From Anaerosporomusa subterranea (lineage in GTDB: Bacteria; Bacillota; Negativicutes; Sporomusales; Acetonemataceae), in contig NZ_LSGP01000025.1 of the NCBI RefSeq assembly GCF_001611555.1, positions 1-64,000 of the forward strand: 64,000 nucleotides of DNA. Reading direction: 5' to 3'. The notes under the pieces were generated by a model that had not been told where the DNA came from, ran no database searches, and saw only the letters and a list, made by a program, of their open reading frames with translations. Each line of letters starts with the position of its first letter. Position 1 is the first letter of the stretch. Below are positions 28,148 to 36,800 of the stretch, piece by piece. The translations under genes were made by a program, and so were the position numbers.

Positions 28148-28176
28148 AGTATAGTCCAATACATTTGTTCTGTAAA
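28148..28176 (-). promoter_or_regulatory. recA promoter with a second, imperfect LexA box in the spacer
   Basis: The minus-strand -35 TTTACA (28171-28176), a 17-base spacer and -10 TATACT (28148-28153). The spacer contains AGAACAAATGTATT, a partial LexA box (28159-28172), so LexA could occupy two tandem sites. Confidence 0.7.
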
Positions 28177-28246
28177 GCAGGAAAACATGGACCAACTCTA
28201 AAACGCCAAATAAACGACGATCTTCTTTTATGCATAGTTCCACAAA

Positions 28247-28414
28247 CTAGAAGACACCTCGGTAACTCTTCTTTTGGTTTTTCGTAGGGTTTGCCTTCTT
28301 AAAGTCTTCAATCATTTCATCGATATTTTTCTTTCTATCCGAATCAACAGCCTCGTCGACGATTACGTTCGTTCTCTCTGATGTACTTTGGGCCTCATCC
28401 TGTAATTCGTTCAT
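28247..28414 (-). CDS. Small charged hypothetical protein, 55 aa
   Basis: The ATG frame of 55 codons has GGAGG six bases upstream. The product is soluble and highly charged (MNELQDEAQSTSERTN at the start, a lysine-rich tail ending SYRGVF) and probably disordered apart from a central helix (residues 26-41). No family is recognised. It lies between rpoZ and recA in the same direction, after a 30-bp palindrome. Confidence 0.6.
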   Translation of the reverse strand: MNELQDEAQSTSERTNVIVDEAVDSDRKKNIDEMIEDFKKANPTKNQKKSYRGVF

Positions 28415-28459
28415 GTATTCCTCCACAGATAATCATAGTTGCTGTGCTAGCAATTATAG

Positions 28460-28489
28460 TGTTATCCCGGTCGTACGACCGGGATAACA
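28460..28489. promoter_or_regulatory. 30-bp perfect palindrome
   Basis: TGTTATCCCGGTCGT is followed by its exact reverse complement, so both strands read the same over 30 bases. No T tract follows on either strand, which argues against a simple terminator. A TATAAT lies six bases beyond it on the minus strand, upstream of the 55-aa gene. It may be an operator. Confidence 0.5.
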
Positions 28490-28513
28490 AAGTCTTACCG
28501 CAATTTGTCCCAT

Positions 28514-28720
28514 TTATTTTATGCCGGTTTTGGTCCGTTGATAACCAATCTTGTCCTGAGCTATTTCTTCTAAGGCAATCGTTACCGGTTTATTCGACCG
28601 GCTTTCGGTTAACGGTTGATCTCCGCTCATAATTTCACGAGCCCGTTTCGCAGAAAGTACCGCCAGTGTGTATTTGCAATCAACTTTTTCCATTAGTACA
28701 TCTAAGGGTGGATAAATCAT
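28514..28720 (-). CDS. rpoZ: RNA polymerase omega subunit
   Basis: The 68-aa omega subunit helps assemble RNA polymerase. Its N-terminus (MIYPPLDVLMEKVDCKYTLA) and the central AKRAREIMSG match the family, as does EEIAQDKIGY near the C-terminus. GGAAGGAGAG precedes the ATG. In most Bacillota it sits between gmk and coaBC. Here it stands apart, downstream of a structured RNA and upstream of recA. Confidence 0.85.
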   Translation of the reverse strand: MIYPPLDVLMEKVDCKYTLAVLSAKRAREIMSGDQPLTESRSNKPVTIALEEIAQDKIGYQRTKTGIK

Positions 28721-28744
28721 TCTAATCTCTCCTTCCAGATTGAA

Positions 28745-28905
28745 AAAATAATCCTATGTCGTGAAAACTGGTCGCCCCCGACTTGAACACTGTGTTCGCA
28801 GGGTACGACCAGTTCTAGACGGTCAGAATAGGATTGTGGGATGCCACTGCAAAAGCTCTGTCTCCCATTCTGTATTTCGGCAGCCGGAGACTTCCATGTC
28901 TTGTT
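28745..28905 (-). ncRNA. Structured RNA with intrinsic terminator upstream of rpoZ
   Basis: On the minus strand a first hairpin closes with GTCTCC/GGGAGAC. A long rod then follows with AATCCTAT/ATAGGATT as the base stem and AACTGGTCG/CGACCAGTT above it, ending in a GAACAC-A-GTGTTC hairpin. The base stem runs straight into TATTTTTTC, so it is also a terminator. A weak promoter (TTGTTT-17-TAATTT) lies upstream near 28920-28950. It may be an independent RNA (6S-like size and rod) or an attenuating leader of rpoZ. No known family could be assigned. Confidence 0.45.
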
Positions 28906-29112
28906 TATAAATTAGGTTATTGTTGTAGTATAAACAATTTATAAAATTTTATCCTTATATTTATTTTATACTATTAACTACATATTAGCAATAGCAACCA
29001 CCTTAACCGCTCACTCTTGACAGAATGATTCATCACTCTCAATCTAGTTGAGCTGGTTTTGACAGCATAAAGCAAGGAAAATAGGAAAGTCTAACACTGA
29101 GGAGGTGGTTTC

Positions 29113-29244
29113 ATGGGTGGAAGAACATTAGATCAGTTCAATAGCCGTCAAAAGGCCAAAGCCAAAGATTCAAAAGCCACGAACAAACAAGATGCCATGT
29201 CAACTACAAATCAGTCCACTACCCGCGATAAGGAGAGAATCTAG
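29113..29244 (+). CDS. Small hydrophilic protein, 43 aa
   Basis: The ATG frame has GAGGAGG eight bases upstream and 43 codons. The product (starting MGGRTLDQFNSRQKAKAKDS) is basic, rich in Ser/Thr/Lys and probably disordered. No family is recognised; small spore- or stress-type proteins look similar in composition. A hairpin follows directly. Confidence 0.55.
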   Translation: MGGRTLDQFNSRQKAKAKDSKATNKQDAMSTTNQSTTRDKERI

Positions 29245-29252
29245 TCATCAAA

Positions 29253-29278
29253 AACGCCAGACTATACAACCTGGCGTT
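29253..29278 (+). terminator. Hairpin after the 43-aa gene
   Basis: AACGCCAG and CTGGCGTT form an 8-bp stem. The tail (ATCTAACATT) is only moderately T-rich. Confidence 0.5.
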
Positions 29279-29371
29279 ATCTAACATTAAATTCATTCTA
29301 TTTTACAAGAGATTGACAAGCAATATTTTGGACATATCATAGGCTAGTATCGGTATCTCTAACATTGAAGA

Positions 29372-29409
29372 AGAAGGGCTCATTCCTTGATACAGGGATG
29401 AGCCCTTCT
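29372..29409 (-). terminator. Terminator of the tct operon
   Basis: AGAAGGGCTCATTCC and its complement form a 15-bp stem (one mismatch) around an 8-base loop. On the minus strand the tail is TCTTCAATGTT. It lies about 100 bp beyond the tctA stop. Confidence 0.65.
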
Positions 29410-29510
29410 GGAGTCGGTACTGGTTTATTTTACTGCATTATAGCGAACCGTGGAGTTCCTACATGGTAGGAGGCCTCTCGGTTCATGAGAACATCGGAAT
29501 GCAATGACAA

Positions 29511-31019
29511 TCAGCGCTCTCCATGTCTGAACACATTATTTTTTTGTTTCTTTACAATCCCCCATAGAAGCGGCAGTATTAAGACCGCAGCCGCTAATAG
29601 GCCTAATCCCTTTGACATCGAACTAGCGAAAAATACGCTGAAATCTCCCCGCGACATCATCAGTGACTGCCGAAACGAATCCTCAAGCATTGGACCGATA
29701 ACTAACGCCAATACCAGCGGCGCCGGAGGAAAGTCCAATTTGCGCAATGCATAGCCTGCAATGCCTGCCACCGCCATGATGACTAAATCGGCCAATGAGT
29801 TATTAATGGCAAACGCGCCGACAACACATAAGAGTAACACCGACGGCATCAAAAACTTCAGCGGCACACGCAGTACCTGAACAAAGAGACTAACCATCGG
29901 CAGATTAAGCGCAAGCAGCATTACATTGCCGATGTACATGCTGGCGATAACTCCCCAAAATACATCCGGATGCTCCGTCACCAGCAGCGGTCCGGGCGTA
30001 ATGCCGTGGATCATCATAGCAGATAACAAGAGCGCAGTCGGTGGAGCGAACGGAATACCGAGCGACAAGACAGGTACAAATGCCCCAACAGCTGCCGAAT
30101 TATTGGCCGACTCAGGTCCAGCAACTCCTTCCGGCGCTCCTTTACCAAATTCCTCTGGGGTTTTGCTGAGTTTTCTCTCCAGGGTATAGGAAATGAAGGT
30201 GGAGATAACTGCCGCAGGCCCGGGGACCAGACCGACGATGAAGCCAAGCAAGGAACCCCTCGCTACCGGTCCGGCTGAGCGAGTAAGCTCTGACCTATTA
30301 GGCAATAGTTCACGGAACTTAACCTTGATAACTTCCTGATGTTCCAGAAGTTTCCGTTCGGCAGCCTCTAGCACCTCGGCGATTCCGAACAGTCCCATCG
30401 CAACCGGCACAAAGTCAACTCCCTGTTCAAGCGCACCAATGCCAAATGTCATTCGTTGCTGACCAGTGAAAATGTCAAGCCCTATCGTCCCTACCATCAA
30501 GCCAACGGCCACCATCACCATTGACTTAATCAATCCTTGACCATTTAACTGACATAATACAATTAAACCAAAAACCGCAATGCTAAAATACTCAGGCGGT
30601 CCAAATTTGAGCGCTAGCTCAGCCAACTGCGGCGCTAGCAAGGAAAGCATTATCAATCCGAAAGTTCCGGCGACAAAGGAACCTATCGCAGCAATGAAAA
30701 GAGCAGCACCGCCGCGCCCCTTGCGCGCCATCTGGTATCCATCCATAGCGGTCACTACTGAGCTGGACTCGCCTGGGATATTAACCAATATTGACGTTGT
30801 CGATCCGCCATACATCGAGCCATAATAGATACCGGCAAAAGTAATAATAGCCGTTACCGGAGGCAGGTTATAGGTGAGTCCCAACAGCAGAGCCATTGAA
30901 CCGACGGGGCCAATTCCAGGCAGTACCCCTACTAACGTACCAAGGAACGCGCCGAGGAGGCCGAATAATAAATTTTCCGGCGTCAGCGCGACTGAAAATC
31001 CGTATAATAAATTTTCCAC
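29511..31019 (-). CDS. tctA: Tripartite tricarboxylate transporter, large permease TctA
   Basis: The 502-aa polytopic protein has the family hallmark GGTLVGVLPG-like loop near residues 25-36 (FLGTLVGVLPGIGPVGSMA) and a second conserved region near 60-90 (AGIYYGSMYGGSTTSILVNIPGE). About eleven to twelve membrane helices are visible. It carries the substrate delivered by TctC using the proton or sodium gradient. The start is GTG with AAGGAGGT upstream. It is the last gene of the operon, 11 bp after tctB. Confidence 0.93.
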   Translation of the reverse strand: MENLLYGFSVALTPENLLFGLLGAFLGTLVGVLPGIGPVGSMALLLGLTYNLPPVTAIITFAGIYYGSMYGGSTTSILVNIPGESSSVVTAMDGYQMARKGRGGAALFIAAIGSFVAGTFGLIMLSLLAPQLAELALKFGPPEYFSIAVFGLIVLCQLNGQGLIKSMVMVAVGLMVGTIGLDIFTGQQRMTFGIGALEQGVDFVPVAMGLFGIAEVLEAAERKLLEHQEVIKVKFRELLPNRSELTRSAGPVARGSLLGFIVGLVPGPAAVISTFISYTLERKLSKTPEEFGKGAPEGVAGPESANNSAAVGAFVPVLSLGIPFAPPTALLLSAMMIHGITPGPLLVTEHPDVFWGVIASMYIGNVMLLALNLPMVSLFVQVLRVPLKFLMPSVLLLCVVGAFAINNSLADLVIMAVAGIAGYALRKLDFPPAPLVLALVIGPMLEDSFRQSLMMSRGDFSVFFASSMSKGLGLLAAAVLILPLLWGIVKKQKNNVFRHGER

Positions 31020-31030
31020 AGCCTACCTCC

Positions 31031-31495
31031 TTACCATCCGAATAAACCCGTCGGGAACTGAACCCCTAACCACTGCGAAAACAGATAATACGCAATACCG
31101 GTCATCAATATAGCAATCCCCAAAGCCGCCCAGCGTCGTCTATATCCCATCACCAGCAAACTGACGTACATTAGTGGCGTCGTGCCAACAATGAAACCCA
31201 GGTTGTCCAGAAAAACCGGATAGACTAGTATGCCGGCTGCGATAATCCATGGACCAGGACCTACTCCTTCGTCTACAGTATGGGTGTTTGCGGCCTCAGT
31301 TGAACGTTCTGCCAGCCAAACGTTAAGCACTAATAACACAGACAATCCCAGTGAAATCCAGCCAATAAGCCACGGCACGTAACCAATATCCGGGGCGGCC
31401 GTCGAACCGACGGGGAGGCGGTTAGCCTCCCACAGGTAGACGATGGATATTATGGCAATCCCGATTGAACCAAGTGTTGTTTTATTCATTATCAT
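31031..31495 (-). CDS. tctB: Tripartite tricarboxylate transporter, small membrane subunit TctB
   Basis: The 154-aa protein has four predicted membrane helices, the usual TctB size and topology. The sequence is poorly conserved in this family, so the call rests mainly on its place between tctC and tctA. It starts 24 bp after tctC and is followed by tctA after 11 bp. Confidence 0.88.
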   Translation of the reverse strand: MIMNKTTLGSIGIAIISIVYLWEANRLPVGSTAAPDIGYVPWLIGWISLGLSVLLVLNVWLAERSTEAANTHTVDEGVGPGPWIIAAGILVYPVFLDNLGFIVGTTPLMYVSLLVMGYRRRWAALGIAILMTGIAYYLFSQWLGVQFPTGLFGW

Positions 31496-31519
31496 TGTCT
31501 AACCGCCCTTTCAGGCTGC

Positions 31520-32524
31520 TTATTGTTTCGGCGCTGCCTTCGGCAATTCGTCCACAAGCTTTTTAATTATCGGTTTTTGTGTATTAATATAATTTTCAAG
31601 TTGCTGAGCATCCATGACCTCAATCATAATGTGCAGATCGGCCATTTTCTTTTTAAATTCAGCATCATCAATTGCTTTGCGGATAGATTCTGTCAGAGTC
31701 TGTTTAACATTAGCCGGAAGACCTTTTGGAGCCATGATGAATTTTTTAACTCCTAAGTCGACATCGAATCCTTTTTCCTTCATAGTCGGCGTGTCAGGTA
31801 GTTCACTAAAACGGGTGGCTGAGGAAATAATAATAGGAATCAGTTTTCCTGCCTTGATGTGTGGTAGAACTTCGGCAGGGTGAGATGTACCAACCTCGAC
31901 ATGTCCGCCTAAGATAGCAGCAACAGCAGGCGCGCCGCCTTTAAAGGGCACAGGCTGTGCTTTGATACCGCCCTGCTGGAAGATATGAGCAGCGCTGAGT
32001 TGAACGAGGCTTCCCATACCGGACGTACTGTAACGCATTACAATGTCCTTCTCTTTGGATGCCTTGACCAAATCATCCCAAGTCTTATATGGAGAATTGG
32101 CGCTAACTGTCAGCACAATTGGTTCGGTAGTCAGATTCATTAGAAACTCGAAGTCTTCCTGTTTGTAACGAACCCCTTTGTTAATCAGAGGTTCGGTCAG
32201 GAAATGCCCACTCACTCCATGTACCAGCGTATATCCGTCTGCCTTATTTTTTGCTACTTCAGCCAATGATACAGTTCCGTTTGCCCCTTCGCGATTAACG
32301 ACAATGACCGGTTTTGATAGATTTTTTTCCATTGCCTGCGCTAATGCGCGGTCGATCAGGTCGCTTGATCCGCCTGGTGCGTAACCGCTAACAAGGCTAA
32401 TTTCTTTGGTTGGGAAATTTGTCTTCGCAGTATTATCGGCAGCTTTCTTGCCGCCGCAGCCGGTCACTAGTGCACCCGCTAATACCAATACCGTCAGTGA
32501 AGCCCATATACTACGCTTCTTCAT
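31520..32524 (-). CDS. tctC: Tripartite tricarboxylate transporter substrate-binding lipoprotein TctC
   Basis: The 334-aa Bug-family binding protein has a lipoprotein signal (LVLAGALVTGCGG, lipid-modified cysteine near residue 23). The Bug signature YAPGGSSDLIDRALA binds the carboxylate of the ligand, and VVNREGANGTV is the second conserved loop. It delivers an organic acid to TctAB. The sequence alone does not name the ligand. It starts 2 bp after the LarA-type gene, so it is tightly coupled to the catabolic genes. Confidence 0.92.
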   Translation of the reverse strand: MKKRSIWASLTVLVLAGALVTGCGGKKAADNTAKTNFPTKEISLVSGYAPGGSSDLIDRALAQAMEKNLSKPVIVVNREGANGTVSLAEVAKNKADGYTLVHGVSGHFLTEPLINKGVRYKQEDFEFLMNLTTEPIVLTVSANSPYKTWDDLVKASKEKDIVMRYSTSGMGSLVQLSAAHIFQQGGIKAQPVPFKGGAPAVAAILGGHVEVGTSHPAEVLPHIKAGKLIPIIISSATRFSELPDTPTMKEKGFDVDLGVKKFIMAPKGLPANVKQTLTESIRKAIDDAEFKKKMADLHIMIEVMDAQQLENYINTQKPIIKKLVDELPKAAPKQ

Positions 32525-32526
32525 TG

Positions 32527-33801
32527 TTACCCCTCCATACTTTCATTCTCTACCAAAGGCAAAATCTCGCCGCCATGCCACAGAATTGACAAAGTAACGC
32601 CGCGGCCGACAGAGGCCTGTGCCAGAGCGTCGCTAGGTGATACTGCTGAGCGAAAGCCAATACTTGCCGCTTCCTCTGGACTAATTCCCCGGCTGACTAG
32701 CCAAGTAGGTGTCCTAGCTATCACATTTCCTACCCTCGCCAGATAGGAGGCTACATTCAGGTCATTGATGCAGCCGTCCTTGACTAGTCCCTTTACTTGG
32801 TGTAGTGGACGAAAGCCGTATTGCCGGATTAAATCACCATGCGAGCGGGATATCCCCTCCGGGCACTCTGCTAAGAGAACGATGGCACCGCCTGGCTTAA
32901 CCACAATCGACGCCGCTTGCAGCGCCTTTGTTGCCTGCCATAGATCCAACTCCGACGGGACTGACTCAGCGATGACGATGTCAGTCCGCCGTTTAACTTT
33001 CACTCCATAGACTGACTCTGCTAGACGGCAGCCTACACGGTGGGCCTCTATCGGATGGCCGGCGAACACGCCAACTAAACGACCGCGCCGATCCTGCACA
33101 ACATTAACAATAAACCGTAAGCCAGCTGCTAGCGCCACTTCCTCAATCTGCTGCCGTACAGGATTATCAGCCTGACCGAGGATTTCGGATGCATGATAAT
33201 AGGCGCTCATCCAATGAGTCTGTCCTGTTGTCGCCGGGCCACTGACCCCTGGTTGGATAATCTTCCCACCACCACTGAAACCCGCCACTCGATGTGGCAC
33301 GATATGCCCGATACCAATAATGTAATCTGCGCTAAGCAATCGTTTGTTCAACCAAACAGGAAGACCTGATGAAGTTTCTCCTGTCAGTATCAAACTATTT
33401 GGATCCCCCCACGCATGATTATAGACAGCATAATCACGGCAGATCTGAGCCCCGAGGCGTTCAGCCATCTCTTGCTCGCTCATCGGACGATGCGTCCCTA
33501 AAGCAATAAGAATTTCGATATTTTCCTTTATGGTTCCGGCCTCGTGCAAACGTTTCAAAACCAAGGGCAGAATCTCGCGTACCGGAGTGGTCCGCGATAG
33601 ATCGTCTACGACGATAACGACTCGATCCCTTGGCCGAACCGCGCTTTCTAATGTAGGCGATCCGATCGGCGCAGCGAGAGCCTGCTCGATTAGGTCTCTG
33701 CCCACTTTGTCTGAGCTAGTAAACTCCGCCGGAGCATATTCATCAATGCTAAACCCAGCTGCTTCGATTGGCGTGAAATAGGGATTGGTGAAACTATTCA
33801 A
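32527..33801 (-). CDS. larA-like: LarA-type nickel-dependent racemase
   Basis: The 424-aa protein contains all LarA active-site positions: GTHRP (H104), GHIVPHR (H166, H170), the cofactor-attaching lysine in GGGK (K180) and THW (H196). Relative to the Lactiplantibacillus enzyme the numbering is shifted by four throughout. It should interconvert stereoisomers of a 2-hydroxy acid using the nickel-pincer nucleotide. larB, larC and larE are not in the window, so the cofactor must be made elsewhere. The TTG start overlaps the preceding stop codon by 4 bp. Confidence 0.85.
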   Translation of the reverse strand: MNSFTNPYFTPIEAAGFSIDEYAPAEFTSSDKVGRDLIEQALAAPIGSPTLESAVRPRDRVVIVVDDLSRTTPVREILPLVLKRLHEAGTIKENIEILIALGTHRPMSEQEMAERLGAQICRDYAVYNHAWGDPNSLILTGETSSGLPVWLNKRLLSADYIIGIGHIVPHRVAGFSGGGKIIQPGVSGPATTGQTHWMSAYYHASEILGQADNPVRQQIEEVALAAGLRFIVNVVQDRRGRLVGVFAGHPIEAHRVGCRLAESVYGVKVKRRTDIVIAESVPSELDLWQATKALQAASIVVKPGGAIVLLAECPEGISRSHGDLIRQYGFRPLHQVKGLVKDGCINDLNVASYLARVGNVIARTPTWLVSRGISPEEAASIGFRSAVSPSDALAQASVGRGVTLSILWHGGEILPLVENESMEG

Positions 33802-35603
33802 CGCGCCACCTCGTCTTCAGTGAGGAGATCATTCATGACTACCCCATCAAGTGAAGCGTGCTTCAGTCCAAGCAGATGCGCGATTGTCGCTGCGGGGTCC
33901 ACCATGCGGTATGAGCCTTGAACGGTTTTATCATGGTAATATCCGCATCGAATCCCTGATCCATACGCTAGTAAGACGCCATAATTTGAAGATACATTTG
34001 TTTCAGCTGTCGGTTTCTGCGGCCCATGGTTGGCACCAGGTATCTCTATCGAACAAACGTCCTCGCCGCTAGCACTGACTCCCCAAACGAAACCTGTATC
34101 GTAAGCGAATATAATATCGCCTGCATGCGGCCCCCAGTAACCGATACCCATCGCGTCTTCTTTCTTTAACGCTACAGCTACTGCATTGCGAATCGTGCCA
34201 TTTTCCTTCACATGCCAATTGCCGAGCGCGTGAAGAACTAAATCTCTAACTGGCTCATAGTACTGACGCGAGACGATTCCGGTTGAGTCACGGCCTTCAA
34301 GGTTAACGTAAATCTCCAAGCCGCCTCTCTCATCCTTCAAAAAGACTTTGCTTTTTTCCAGGATGACACTGCCGTCTGAGCGTAGTTCGACCAGGCCCCA
34401 TTTTTCTAGATAGCGATAGATATCACACATATATGAGTTTGGTACTGCACCATGATCAGAGGCTAAGAACAGTGTTGTGTCGTCATCCATTCCCGCCATG
34501 ATGCGCCCGATCGTCCGATCCAATATTCGGTAACATTCTCGCATAACATTTCCATAGATGTCCGCTTGCTCCGAATTATAAAACGGCGATGCAGGATCGT
34601 ACTGTCCTAGACAGTTGTGGTGCGATTCATCAACCAATCTATGTACCGTGGCCCAAAGAGAAATATTATAGTCACGCGTTAACTTTACTGCAGAATCAGC
34701 TAACCAAAACGACTGATACTCTCCCTCTTGGTAGGCCGATGTCCGATAGTCTTCGGCCGGGGCAACCTTGGCCGTCCATTTGCTGATGAAGGGCCCAAGT
34801 TGGTTAATTAGGTCCTTTTCCAGCGCCGGATCATTAGACAGCCCCTCTAAGTGCATTACCTGACTTTGAATGATCTCTACATCGCCGAGTTCACGATCAT
34901 ATTGCGCCAGCCAGAAACGCCCCATGCCGATTTTATCGCCTAAACGCAGCGGCACCCATTGACTCCATTGTCCTATGCGCAATACAACCGTTTCTTTATC
35001 GACTTGAAGAGCAAGGCCATCTGCATCCGGTCGAGCCGTCAGTGTCAATACAGCTCCCGAGCCCTCAAGCTTCAGCCGATACTCCCCTTCTGTAGTGACA
35101 ATTGGTCGCCAGGAGCCCTTGTTGTGATAGGCCAACGCTGAGGTAGGCGGCCATCCCAACTTCTGCTTTTTTCCTTGTTTTTTTGCAGTCCGCTCATCAT
35201 AGCGGGTGGTATGAATCGCGGACGAACACAATTCATAGGGTGAAGCTTCTGATCGTCCCCAGAATGGTGCGAATTCGAAATGAGGGGCTTTGCCAGAAAC
35301 GCTTTCGGGGAAATGGACCAGAGCCGTCCGTCGTCCCGCCTTTTCCAGCAAAGATAACAAATTGTGCGTCTTGTGATTATCCGGCGGCATTGTCTGACCA
35401 ATCCAAGCCGTCCCCGGACACTGCCCGGATAGGAAACTAACCCAGTTGACATCTCCCCACGCTGAGATAAACGGCAGTAATTCTGCTGAGGCCCCAGCCT
35501 TAAACATCGCCGCGATATTGGGTAAAATTCCTTCATCAACGAAACGCCGCAACAATGGCATCGTCAGTCCGTCAACACCAAAGACAATAACTTTCTTCAT
35601 CAT
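33798..35603 (-). CDS. Alkaline phosphatase superfamily phosphodiesterase/nucleotide pyrophosphatase-like
   Basis: The 601-aa hydrolase has the superfamily metal ligands in VFGVDGLTMP (D10), the late motif LASDHGAVP and GPHAGDIIF. The likely nucleophile region is WGDVNWVSFLSG. No signal peptide is visible, so it is probably cytoplasmic. Its place inside an uptake and racemase operon suggests that it removes a phosphate, sulfate or phosphonate ester from the imported acid, but this is inference. GGAGAG precedes ATGATG. Confidence 0.8.
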   Translation of the reverse strand: MMKKVIVFGVDGLTMPLLRRFVDEGILPNIAAMFKAGASAELLPFISAWGDVNWVSFLSGQCPGTAWIGQTMPPDNHKTHNLLSLLEKAGRRTALVHFPESVSGKAPHFEFAPFWGRSEASPYELCSSAIHTTRYDERTAKKQGKKQKLGWPPTSALAYHNKGSWRPIVTTEGEYRLKLEGSGAVLTLTARPDADGLALQVDKETVVLRIGQWSQWVPLRLGDKIGMGRFWLAQYDRELGDVEIIQSQVMHLEGLSNDPALEKDLINQLGPFISKWTAKVAPAEDYRTSAYQEGEYQSFWLADSAVKLTRDYNISLWATVHRLVDESHHNCLGQYDPASPFYNSEQADIYGNVMRECYRILDRTIGRIMAGMDDDTTLFLASDHGAVPNSYMCDIYRYLEKWGLVELRSDGSVILEKSKVFLKDERGGLEIYVNLEGRDSTGIVSRQYYEPVRDLVLHALGNWHVKENGTIRNAVAVALKKEDAMGIGYWGPHAGDIIFAYDTGFVWGVSASGEDVCSIEIPGANHGPQKPTAETNVSSNYGVLLAYGSGIRCGYYHDKTVQGSYRMVDPAATIAHLLGLKHASLDGVVMNDLLTEDEVAR

Positions 35604-35618
35604 CCGACTCTCCGTGCT

Positions 35619-36767
35619 TTACCGTTTGACTTCATAACGTTCGATGACCTCCCGGTTGATTTCAACACCGAGACCAGGGCCGGTGGGAATCTTAACCATG
35701 CCGTTTTCCATGTTAATTGCGTTAAAGATAAGGTCTTGGCGGAAGGGATGAGATGACTGATCATATTCAAGCATTGGTTCAATGGGGTTAAGCGCAAGCG
35801 GTGCAGGCGGCACTGTGGCCAAAAACTGCAACGACGCAGCTAAGCCGATACCCGATGCCCAGACGTGAGGAATTAGCGTCATATGCCATGCCTGAGCCAG
35901 CGCAGATATTTTGCGGCATTCAGTGAATCCACCGGCAGAGCAAAGATCAGGTTGCAAAATATCGACCGCTCGCTTACTAATCCATTCGCGGAAGCCGATC
36001 TTTGTGAACTCATTCTCGCCGGCAGCCAAGTAGATGTTCGTTAAATTCTTTAGTTCTCGGTAGCCATCGATATCCTCAGGGGAAATAGGCTCCTCAAACC
36101 AATAAATATCCGCATCCTCGACAGCTTTAAGGATTTTTCTAGCCGACGATACGTTATAGGCGTGATTGGCGTCAAGCATCAGCCTGATATCAGGACCAAT
36201 TCCTTCTCTGACGCCCCAGATATAGCGAATATCTTCTTCCACGCCGAAGCCAGTTTTCAGCTTCATTGCCGTAAAACCTTTGGAACGATGCATTTTGGCC
36301 TCTTCAACAGCGGCCTCTGGATATTTCTTATCCTCTACTCGGTAAAAACCAGTAGCATAAGGCCTCACCTCACTGCGATAAGCACCGCCAAGCAGTTTAT
36401 GCACAGGTTTGCCTGTTGCGCGGCCAAGACAGTCCCAGATGGCGATATCCACTGCACTAATGGCATTGGGTACAGCTCCCTTCTGCCCAAACGGACGCGT
36501 CAGGTTATACATACGCTCCCACAACACATCGACATCGAAGGGATCTTGTCCCACAATAATCGGCTTTAATGCTGCTTGGACGATGGTTTCAGCGATTTCA
36601 GGCGGCTGCAGCCCGTGGCAAAGTGATTCCCCCCAGCCAGTTATCCCCTCATCGGTAATCAGTTCAACGATCATCGTGCCTCGCTTTTTTACCCAGCCCA
36701 TAGAAAAGGCAAAAGGTTCGTCAAGCGGAGTGGACAGCACGTGTGTCTTTACATCAATTATTTTCAT
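35619..36767 (-). CDS. Enolase-superfamily dehydratase/racemase (MR/MLE family)
   Basis: The 382-aa barrel enzyme of the mandelate racemase subgroup has the KxK base motif (K169, K171), metal ligands D199, E225 and E251, and H301 in HVWASG. It abstracts a proton next to a carboxylate. The C-terminal segment with NPIEPMLEYD and GPGLGVEINR recalls galactarolactone cycloisomerase and sugar-acid dehydratases. The exact reaction is not certain. AAGGAGAGG precedes the ATG. It is the first enzyme gene after the GntR regulator. Confidence 0.88.
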   Translation of the reverse strand: MKIIDVKTHVLSTPLDEPFAFSMGWVKKRGTMIVELITDEGITGWGESLCHGLQPPEIAETIVQAALKPIIVGQDPFDVDVLWERMYNLTRPFGQKGAVPNAISAVDIAIWDCLGRATGKPVHKLLGGAYRSEVRPYATGFYRVEDKKYPEAAVEEAKMHRSKGFTAMKLKTGFGVEEDIRYIWGVREGIGPDIRLMLDANHAYNVSSARKILKAVEDADIYWFEEPISPEDIDGYRELKNLTNIYLAAGENEFTKIGFREWISKRAVDILQPDLCSAGGFTECRKISALAQAWHMTLIPHVWASGIGLAASLQFLATVPPAPLALNPIEPMLEYDQSSHPFRQDLIFNAINMENGMVKIPTGPGLGVEINREVIERYEVKR

Positions 36768-36800
36768 AGTCCCTCTCCTTGCATTTGTATAATGAAGTGC

